NCBI RefSeq assembly: GCF_000296775.1
Contig: NZ_AJLE01000001.1
Span: 186,001 to 250,000, forward strand
DNA length: 64,000 nucleotides
Direction: 5' to 3'
Source of the DNA: Sulfurovum sp. AR
GTDB taxonomy: Bacteria > Campylobacterota > Campylobacteria > Campylobacterales > Sulfurovaceae
Part shown: in pieces, positions 25,512 to 31,937 of the stretch
Position numbering within the stretch: the first letter of the stretch is position 1
Layout: each line of letters opens with the position of its first letter
Notes under the pieces: generated by a model
Told to the model about the DNA's origin: nothing
Database searches by the model: none
The model's input: the letters and a program-made list of their open reading frames with translations, nothing else
Program-made: the position numbers and the translations under genes

Positions 25512-28136
25512 ATGACAGAAACAGAAGCATTAGTCAAAGCCAATATTGAAAAATACAAGAAATTAGATAAAGGCGAATGGGACGATGAAGCCCTCCAAGA
25601 GGCGCAAAACAATATAGAATTTGTTAAGCAGTTTAAAGAAGTACTTTCTAAAGAACTCTTTGGACAAGAACAAGCGATCAATGTTGTTGCCAACAGTATG
25701 AAAACCACTGTCAAAGATCAAAAAGGACCTAAGGCAACCTATCTTTTTTTAGGACCTCCGGCTACCGGTAAGACCTTCCTTGCAGAACTGATGGCAGAAC
25801 ATATACCTAAGTATAAGATCATGAAGTTCGATATGACACAGTACCATCAGCAAAACGGTGGAGAGTTGTATGGTTATCCTGCCGGGTGGAAAGGGTATGG
25901 CGTCGGTCAACTCACAGGCTTCGTACATAGAAATCCTAAGGCTGTCATCGTACTTGATTCTTTTGAAAAGTGTGACAATGTCATCCAGAATAACCTTTTT
26001 TCCATCTTTGAAGGTGGTAAGATGCGTGATGCATGTGGTTGGGATAAGATCACAGATGAGCCGTGTAATGAAGATCCTGATATCATCTACAACGATGAAA
26101 ATGCAAACTATATGGTGGATTTTACAGAGGCCATTTTTATCATTACGACGAGTGTCGGTAAAGAGCTTTATCAAGATTACAGATTTCAAGATCTAGTTGA
26201 AAAAGACTATGTACAAGCTGAATCAATGATCCTTGAGGCTATAAAGAGAGAAAAGAAGAGAGAAAGCAGAAGCGGTGGTGTCCAAGAAGCCATTGTCCCT
26301 GAGCTCGTTTCGAGATTCTCTAAGGCACACATTGTTCTGTTTAACAAGCTTGAGTATGATGCCTTTGAGAAAATATCCAAAAGAGTCTTCCTGGGCTATA
26401 AAGATGAGTTCAATGATCAATATAAGATCGAGTTTGTTGTAGGTAAGAATTTTGATAACTTTTTGAAAATACAGATGCTTAATTTTGCTCCAGAACTGGA
26501 TGCAAGACGTCTTAAAGAGAAGGTAAGTACTTACTTTTTTAATAGAATCACCCAATTCATGCAAGATTCAGACAAACCTATCATGTATTTCAAGCAGATC
26601 AAGGTATCTCTCTCTAAAGAGTCTGTAGCATATTTAAAAGAACGGGTAACACCGCTTATAGAAAATGAGACCCTTGTAAGAGAACTCTTTAGAAAAAACA
26701 CTACCCTTGATATCAATGATACGATCACTGAGAAGAATGGCATCATTACCTATAAAGTCAATTCATGTAAGTTTTCACAGGTAGTGAGGATCAAGGATTT
26801 TAGCGAAGATGGTTTGGTCTTTGACATTCCTAATGTCTCTTTTAATGATATTGCAGGCCACCATAAGGCAAAGCAGAGACTAGGTGAGGTCATTAACTTT
26901 TTTAAAGAGCCAAAACTTTTGGAAAGTTTTAATATTGCACCGCCAAAAGGTATGCTTTTGTATGGACCTCCGGGTACAGGAAAGACGATGCTGGCAAAGG
27001 CTTTTGCCAAAGAGGCGGAACTCCCTTTTATCTCGACTACGGGATTGGAGCTGCTCCAGCCTGAAAAGACAAAGTCGATCTTTACCAGGGCAAAAGCGTA
27101 TGCACCGGCTATCATCTTTATTGACGAGATAGATACTATCGGAAGACGTGATGCAGAAAACGGTAGGGAAGTACCTATCAATAAACTCTTGTCAGAGATG
27201 GATGGTTTTTCAGGGAGAAAAGGTGAAGATATCTTTGTGATTGCTGCAACCAACTACAAAGAAAATATCGATCCAGCTATTATACGGCCGGGAAGGGTAG
27301 AGATCCATATAGAGATCAACAATCTTGATAAAGATGCAAGGCAGTACTTTTTGGATAAAGTGATCAATGAAAAGCCTACAAGCGGTACATTTGATATGAA
27401 AAAACTGCTGATGTATACCACAGGATTTACAGGTTCCCAACTTGAAATGCTAGGAAAAGAAGCCTCATACTACTGTTTGCGTCATGGATTGCCTGCGATC
27501 ACCCAGGATATCCTCATTGAGCAGATCAATACGATCAAATATGGAGAGAGACAGTCTTATCTCTCTCTTGAACAGATGTTTGAAGAGACAGCGGTCTATG
27601 AAGCAGGACGTGCAGTCATCTCTAAGGTCTTAATGCCTCATATTCATATAGAACATGTCAGTCTTACACCTAAAGACAATAATGAACATTTCATTTCACA
27701 TAACTACAGTGATGTGCAAGAGAATATGACGGTTAAAGATTTTAAAAACAAAATATGTGTCTCATTGGCAGGAAGAGCAGCTCAGATCAAACAGTTCGGT
27801 GATATAGAAGGAATGGACTCTGGTGCTTCAAATGACCTACAGCAGGCCACACGTGATGCTTACGTGGCTATCGCACATTATGGAATGGATAAAGAGGTTG
27901 GGTATATCAATATCAATGGTGTGATGGATGCACAACAAAAATCTATTGCAAATAAAGATACAGAACACTATCATGAGCAAATAGACTCTGCTCTTGAACG
28001 CTGGATGACTGAAGGTCAACAGACAGTGGTTCATCTAGTCAATGAACATTGGAGTACTATAGAAAAACTCTCTAAAATACTTCTTAAAAAAGAGATCATC
28101 TATGCAGATGAATTGGATGAGATCGTAGCGAGTTAA
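25512..28136 (+). CDS. Chimeric AAA protein: Clp-type AAA plus FtsH-type AAA with inactive M41 domain
   Basis: An 874-residue soluble protein with two different AAA motors. Module 1 (about 45-290) is Clp/Hsp100-like, with Walker A GPPATGKT (81-88) and PELVSRF (263-269), but its Walker B reads IVLDSFEK (146-153), with Ser150 where the catalytic Glu is expected. Module 2 (about 440-660) is FtsH-like, with GPPGTGKT (485-492), an intact FIDEID (536-541) and IRPGR (591-595). The C-terminal M41 peptidase-like domain has YEAGR (696-700) in place of zinc-binding HEAGH. The N-terminal membrane helices of FtsH are missing. It is probably an ATP-driven unfoldase or remodeller without its own protease activity. 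A divergent ClpS gene lies 0.6 kb away. Confidence 0.88.
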   Translation: MTETEALVKANIEKYKKLDKGEWDDEALQEAQNNIEFVKQFKEVLSKELFGQEQAINVVANSMKTTVKDQKGPKATYLFLGPPATGKTFLAELMAEHIPKYKIMKFDMTQYHQQNGGELYGYPAGWKGYGVGQLTGFVHRNPKAVIVLDSFEKCDNVIQNNLFSIFEGGKMRDACGWDKITDEPCNEDPDIIYNDENANYMVDFTEAIFIITTSVGKELYQDYRFQDLVEKDYVQAESMILEAIKREKKRESRSGGVQEAIVPELVSRFSKAHIVLFNKLEYDAFEKISKRVFLGYKDEFNDQYKIEFVVGKNFDNFLKIQMLNFAPELDARRLKEKVSTYFFNRITQFMQDSDKPIMYFKQIKVSLSKESVAYLKERVTPLIENETLVRELFRKNTTLDINDTITEKNGIITYKVNSCKFSQVVRIKDFSEDGLVFDIPNVSFNDIAGHHKAKQRLGEVINFFKEPKLLESFNIAPPKGMLLYGPPGTGKTMLAKAFAKEAELPFISTTGLELLQPEKTKSIFTRAKAYAPAIIFIDEIDTIGRRDAENGREVPINKLLSEMDGFSGRKGEDIFVIAATNYKENIDPAIIRPGRVEIHIEINNLDKDARQYFLDKVINEKPTSGTFDMKKLLMYTTGFTGSQLEMLGKEASYYCLRHGLPAITQDILIEQINTIKYGERQSYLSLEQMFEETAVYEAGRAVISKVLMPHIHIEHVSLTPKDNNEHFISHNYSDVQENMTVKDFKNKICVSLAGRAAQIKQFGDIEGMDSGASNDLQQATRDAYVAIAHYGMDKEVGYININGVMDAQQKSIANKDTEHYHEQIDSALERWMTEGQQTVVHLVNEHWSTIEKLSKILLKKEIIYADELDEIVAS

Positions 28137-28183
28137 TATCCTATGGAAGTAGAGACTTTAAAAGTCTTACTCTATCAAGCACA

Positions 28184-28203
28184 GATCCATCCTAGTATGG
28201 ATC
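28184..28203. terminator. Hairpin between the AAA chimera and haemerythrin genes
   Basis: GATCCAT (28184-28190) pairs with ATGGATC (28197-28203). It lies between two convergent genes and could serve both. Confidence 0.5.
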
Positions 28204-28223
28204 CATACTTTTAATAGGCCTTA

Positions 28224-28616
28224 TTAGCCGATGTTCGGAGCAGTCTGTGCATCCCACTTCGTAATATGTTGTGTATACCACTTTTTAAAATCTTTTTCCA
28301 AAAAACCTTGCAGCTCTTTTGGACCTTTCAGGACTTCCCATCTTTTATGAAACTTTTCTAATTTTTTTCGTATGAGATCATGGTCACTTTTGTGCATCTG
28401 CATATCGGAGTAGGCACTCTGTTCCATCATATCCTCTTCTGTTTTAAAGTGAGTCTCGATTTCAGCCAAGAATTCCGGGAAGAGTTCGTCAACTTTATCA
28501 ACATCTTTGGCTTTCACAGCATCATAAAAGTTGTTGATCACTTCCATCTCATCTTCATGCAGCATATTCATCATAGCATTTGCCACTTGTTGTACATCTT
28601 GTTGTTGAATTAGCAT
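28224..28616 (-). CDS. Haemerythrin-domain protein
   Basis: A 130-residue four-helix di-iron protein. Counted from the ATG at 28616, the full ligand set is present: His20, His56, Glu60 (HFKTE), His75, His79 (HKSDH), His117 and Asp122 (HxxxxD). Bacterial haemerythrins bind O2 reversibly for storage, sensing or delivery to oxygenases. No membrane or signalling domain is attached. The start is ATG 28616, after a GGAG site; a TTG 15 bases upstream overlaps that site and is less likely. It is the third O2-binding protein in this 6-kb block. Confidence 0.92.
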   Translation of the reverse strand: MLIQQQDVQQVANAMMNMLHEDEMEVINNFYDAVKAKDVDKVDELFPEFLAEIETHFKTEEDMMEQSAYSDMQMHKSDHDLIRKKLEKFHKRWEVLKGPKELQGFLEKDFKKWYTQHITKWDAQTAPNIG

Positions 28617-28738
28617 TTTATCTCCATACAATTAGGTTTTCAAAAAAGATTATAGCTATAAAAGTTTATAGTTACTGACAGATATCAATATATTGCAGTA
28701 GTTAAAGTGTAAAATAAGAGAAGAAGAGAGATGAGGCG

Positions 28739-29050
28739 TTATACTTCCTCGATCAGGCATACAAGAGAAAAACCCTCTTTTTTCGCTTTTTCTTCGATCA
28801 TCTCTGCTTTGGTCTGGGCTATTTCAAACATATACCCGCCACAAAAACCCTCACCATTGGTTACGATCTCATGGGCAATGGCTTCTGCCTCTTCCTGATC
28901 TTTATGAAACACTTCTTTGAGCATTCTCATACAGAATTCCCATGAAACATGCTTATCATTGATGATTGAAACAAGGCAGATCTTAGGTGTATCGAACTCT
29001 GTTTTCAAGTAAGCTTTGAGTGTTTTGGGTTTTTTAATCGTTACTGGCAT
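28739..29050 (-). CDS. clpS: ClpS-like adaptor with altered degron pocket
   Basis: A 103-residue ClpS-family adaptor, which normally delivers N-degron substrates to ClpA/ClpC. The fold blocks ICLVSIINDK, WEFCMRMLKEVF, GEGFCGGYMFEIAQTKAEM and the C-terminal LVCLIEE are clear. Aligned to E. coli ClpS, pocket residues Asn34-Asp35 are kept, Asp36 is Lys, and His66 is replaced (Val in my alignment). Substrate choice may therefore differ from the classic N-end rule. The start is ATG 29050 with AGGAAC upstream; the frame is open to 29134 but nothing supports a longer protein. Confidence 0.85.
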   Translation of the reverse strand: MPVTIKKPKTLKAYLKTEFDTPKICLVSIINDKHVSWEFCMRMLKEVFHKDQEEAEAIAHEIVTNGEGFCGGYMFEIAQTKAEMIEEKAKKEGFSLVCLIEEV

Positions 29051-29302
29051 ACTGTTCCTATCTACTCTAGATAATTTATCGTTTACTATTATACCCAAAA
29101 AACCTATAGGAGTGCTATGGTGCCTATTGGACACAGCAGATAGAGATGAAAGGAGTGTTCCAGTTTTTGATAAATCCTGCTATAATTCCATTTCAAAAAA
29201 AGCATCTTTTACCTTGATAATACTTGTGTTTAGAGATGGTTTGTAGAGAAAGGATCAAGAATAGAACTTCAAAACAGTATTACTAGAGCGAACCTTAGAA
29301 TC

Positions 29303-29644
29303 TTGATGACCCTGTTTTATAAAAAAGCGATAGAGGATGAAATACTAGCGCCTTTTTTCATCGATGAGATTGGCGATGATCTAAGCAGTGAAGATTGGTT
29401 TGAACATATAGATCTTTTAGCAGATTTCTGGTTGGCTAAAATGCTGGGGGAAAATACCTATTATGGAAACTTTGTAGGTGCCCATGTAAAGATGCCCCAT
29501 TTAAAAAGAGAAACGTTTACCAGGTGGCTAGAACTTTTTGGAACAACGGCTGATGAAGTCTATGTAGCTGAGATCGCTGATGTTTTCAAGAAAAAAGGGG
29601 AGCAGTTCTCCAAACAGTTTCTCAACACCAAGAAAAAGATCTAA
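29303..29644 (+). CDS. Second group III truncated haemoglobin, start uncertain
   Basis: A truncated haemoglobin similar to that at 23539 and to Campylobacter Ctb, with the proximal histidine in GAHVKMPHL (residue 61) and ETFTRWLELF after it. The first usable starts, TTG 29303 and ATG 29306, fall inside helix A. In the same frame upstream, bases 29261-29302 encode an N-terminus like that of other family members (NSITRANLRI). The only codon there with a good ribosome site (AAAGGA at 29249) is ATA at 29261. So the gene either uses a rare start, has lost its ATG, or makes a shortened protein. Confidence 0.82.
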   Translation: MMTLFYKKAIEDEILAPFFIDEIGDDLSSEDWFEHIDLLADFWLAKMLGENTYYGNFVGAHVKMPHLKRETFTRWLELFGTTADEVYVAEIADVFKKKGEQFSKQFLNTKKKI

Positions 29645-29687
29645 ATACGTTTTTCATAGTTGATATGTTTTGAATGAAAGGAAAAGA

Positions 29688-30068
29688 ATGAATAGAGATA
29701 AAAAACGGAATTTACTTTTCATACAGGATGAGAGGTCGGAGTTTGATGCAGAGACCAAAATGTTCAATGCATTGTTCAATAGGGTCGATAAAGTTTCAGG
29801 AAAAGAAGAGGCCTTAAAACTTTTTGATGCGAACGACTATGATATTGTCCTTTGCGATCTGAGCGTTGAACCTGAGGGTGCCGGTCTTCTAAAACAGATG
29901 AAAGACATGAAAACTGAACAGACAATATTTGCCTTGGTTTCACCCAAAGATACAGATAAACTGTACGGTATAGCTGACTTAGGGATCAATGCCTTTGAGT
30001 TGACACCAGAGTACTTTGATCAAGCTTTGGAACAAATTGCAATATTCGACCCCCAACGAAACTCATAA
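29688..30068 (+). CDS. Stand-alone receiver-domain (CheY-like) protein
   Basis: A 126-residue single receiver domain. An acidic patch near the N-terminus (IQDERSEFD) and the phospho-acceptor aspartate in IVLCDLSVEPEG near residue 58 are visible. The conserved lysine is probably in VSPKD near residue 95. There is no output domain, so it acts by protein-protein contact or as a phosphate relay. No histidine kinase lies in the window. The start is ATG 29688 after AAAGGA; a TTG 18 bases earlier is weaker. It lies 43 bases after the second globin gene, so they may be cotranscribed. Confidence 0.8.
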   Translation: MNRDKKRNLLFIQDERSEFDAETKMFNALFNRVDKVSGKEEALKLFDANDYDIVLCDLSVEPEGAGLLKQMKDMKTEQTIFALVSPKDTDKLYGIADLGINAFELTPEYFDQALEQIAIFDPQRNS

Positions 30069-30136
30069 GATAGAGTAATAACACTTATTTGATTGTGAAG
30101 ATGAGGCTCAAGTTTTAATTTGAGCCTATTAACTAT

Positions 30137-30331
30137 TTATCTGCACCCGCATCTACAACCGTGTATTTTTACTTGGTCTTCTTTAAAGATTTCACGCCAG
30201 ATCTCTAGATCAGACTCCATTAGTTTAGAGCTATCACCATGTGATCTTTTCTTAACATCTATCAAATCATTATTGATCTTATTGAGCCCAGGCAGTACGT
30301 TTTCTGTCAGTCTTAAATCTAATTTACTCAT
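30137..30331 (-). CDS. 64-residue protein with a CRCGC tail
   Basis: A small soluble protein with charged helical body (residues 1-55) and the C-terminal tail KIHGCRCGCR, three cysteines with one residue-pair spacing. The ribosome site AAAGGA is eight bases before the ATG at 30331, which makes it convincing despite its size. The tail could bind a metal or an Fe-S cluster. An overlapping plus-strand frame is a shadow. The family is not recognised; similar Cys tails occur in the nearby gene at 30968. Confidence 0.75.
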   Translation of the reverse strand: MSKLDLRLTENVLPGLNKINNDLIDVKKRSHGDSSKLMESDLEIWREIFKEDQVKIHGCRCGCR

Positions 30332-30541
30332 GTGTAATCCTTTCTTGATAGTTCTAAATGTAGCATAGCATATTATTCTTTATTAAATATTATATGATTT
30401 GTTTATAGATCAATATATCCCTCCCATTCTACTTGTATATCTTATCTGTCATAATAAATCTTAAAATCCAACGAGCGTCTTGCAAAGGGTATAAGTAAGT
30501 CTTCTTTCGCTAAGATGTCATATCTTACAAAAAGGCCAAAA

Positions 30542-30883
30542 ATGGAACAAATAAATAGCTTACTAGAGAAGTATCATCACTTTAAAGATGCTCAGATACG
30601 TTCAGTGCAATCACTATCAGATACTTCAAAAGTGGTGACGCTTGTGGTACAGGATGATGAAGGAGAAGATCTTCATACGATCAATATAACGTTTAAAGAT
30701 ATTAAAGAGTCAAGAATACTGCAAAACAGTGTACTCGCTTTTCTTGATATGATGAGCGGTATCAGCATCATCAAAGAGCATGATCTCTATGGTTTTGCGG
30801 TAGGTCGTGGTAGTGCTATGTTACATGTGCATAATGCACCGATGTATATTATAGCTTCAGATATTACTATTGAAGAAAAATAA
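30542..30883 (+). CDS. Hypothetical protein, 113 residues
   Basis: A small soluble protein starting at ATG 30542 (MEQINSLLEKYH), seven bases after AAAAAGG; an ATG at 30515 is in frame but has no ribosome site. It has an alternating strand pattern (KVVTLVVQDDEGEDLHTINITF) and no cysteine. It may adopt a small alpha/beta fold. Function is unknown. A hairpin follows the stop. Confidence 0.75.
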   Translation: MEQINSLLEKYHHFKDAQIRSVQSLSDTSKVVTLVVQDDEGEDLHTINITFKDIKESRILQNSVLAFLDMMSGISIIKEHDLYGFAVGRGSAMLHVHNAPMYIIASDITIEEK

Positions 30884-30887
30884 AAGA

Positions 30888-30912
30888 GGGTGGAGAGGAG
30901 AGATCTCTACCC
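30888..30912. terminator. Hairpin between convergent small genes
   Basis: GGGTGGAGA (30888-30896) pairs with TCTCTACCC (30904-30912), nine pairs with one G-T. It follows the hypothetical gene by five bases and faces the convergent Cys-rich gene. Confidence 0.7.
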
Positions 30913-30967
30913 AGTGATGAAGCGTACTGCTTCTGAATAGACCTGCCTCTTCAAATAAGTGCAGAGG

Positions 30968-31252
30968 CTATGAACATCCGCATGAACCTCCACTCTCAGT
31001 ACTACAGCTACCTGCACTGCTTGTTCCGCATGAACCGCCTGTATTAGGGTTCTCAGCTACCCTGATCAAAAATGTATTATCAGAGGTTTTTTGAGCAAAA
31101 AAGAGATGTTTTGAACAAAAATCCTCATTCATAAATTCTGCGGCTATTTTTGAATAATTGTACGCATCTTGTTGATTATCAAATGTTTTTTCACTTGCAT
31201 ATTCACTTCTTTTAAAACATCCACATTCGTGTTCCATTTGTACTGTATACAT
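30968..31252 (-). CDS. Cys-rich small protein, paralogue A
   Basis: A 94-residue protein. The N-terminal 70 residues form a domain with HECGC (Cys10, Cys12) and EDFCSKHLFF (Cys46, His49), which could bind a metal. The C-terminal tail is Gly/Ser/Cys-rich, with repeated GSCG and a final CGCS. The domain is shared with the protein at 31547, with conserved MYT, EC-C and FC--H-F positions, but the tail is not. AAGGAAAA precedes the ATG. I do not recognise the family. Confidence 0.8.
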   Translation of the reverse strand: MYTVQMEHECGCFKRSEYASEKTFDNQQDAYNYSKIAAEFMNEDFCSKHLFFAQKTSDNTFLIRVAENPNTGGSCGTSSAGSCSTESGGSCGCS

Positions 31253-31481
31253 AAACTTTTTTCCTTTTGGTCATTTATTTACGGGAGTATAGTTAGTAAA
31301 ACTTTAAATAAGATAAAATTACTCCGAAAAGTATACATTCTTTATAAAAGTCTAAAAGAAGTACAAAGGTTTATAGAGGAGGGGTTCAAGCATTGAATTA
31401 TATTACATATTTCAAGATGGGATTCGAAGATTGCTATGCATCTTGGTGATTCGTATTAGCAGTTGAGTCACTTTTTAGATT

Positions 31482-31513
31482 AGTCAAGGAGTGGTTTTTG
31501 CTCTACCTTGACT
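31482..31513. terminator. Hairpin downstream of paralogue B
   Basis: AGTCAAGG (31482-31489) pairs with CCTTGACT (31506-31513) around a 16-base loop. It lies 33 bases after the stop of the minus-strand gene at 31547. Confidence 0.45.
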
Positions 31514-31546
31514 TAGAATAATAATTATTGATTACGCAGGTCTTTA

Positions 31547-31864
31547 TTAGTTTGAGCCACTCTCTTTTGGAGGTACTTGGCTGCCGTCAAATCCAATTGT
31601 AACATCACTTTTCTTTACCAGTGTATTCGCATCTTCAATGTCATCATCGTCCTCATCATCAGGTCTTACACTGCTATGTATGACAATTTTGTCACCATAA
31701 TCTACGGCTTCAAAAAAGTGTGTCATACAAAACTGTTGATTCATCAGACACTCTAGAACGCGTGCTTTGTTATACATATCTTCTCTTGATTCGAATGTCA
31801 TACTTTTTTCAAATCCGCTTTTTTTAACGCAGCTACACTCTTTTTCAATCTCTAGGGTATACAT
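31547..31864 (-). CDS. Cys-rich small protein, paralogue B
   Basis: A 105-residue paralogue of the protein at 30968. It keeps the ECSC pair (Cys10, Cys12) and QQFCMTHFF (Cys46, His49), but carries an acidic tail (PDDEDDDD) instead of the Cys-rich one. The two genes are 295 bases apart on the same strand, which indicates a local duplication followed by tail replacement. AAGGAAA precedes the ATG. It lies just upstream of nothing on its strand and 73 bases from the dabA stop. Confidence 0.8.
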   Translation of the reverse strand: MYTLEIEKECSCVKKSGFEKSMTFESREDMYNKARVLECLMNQQFCMTHFFEAVDYGDKIVIHSSVRPDDEDDDDIEDANTLVKKSDVTIGFDGSQVPPKESGSN

Positions 31865-31937
31865 ACTATTTCCTTTTTTTATACTATTTATAAGAGGTTT
31901 ATATCATTTAAAACTTAAGATGTCATAAAAAGAGCGA

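Noticed and set aside
29303-29644. Loss of the proximal haem histidine in the second globin
   Set aside because: A first alignment put Lys at that position, but alignment to Campylobacter Ctb shows the histidine is His61 in GAHVKMP.
30120-30368. Plus-strand 82-residue frame over the 64-residue minus-strand gene
   Set aside because: It has no ribosome site, while the minus-strand gene has AAAGGA at good spacing and a distinctive Cys tail.
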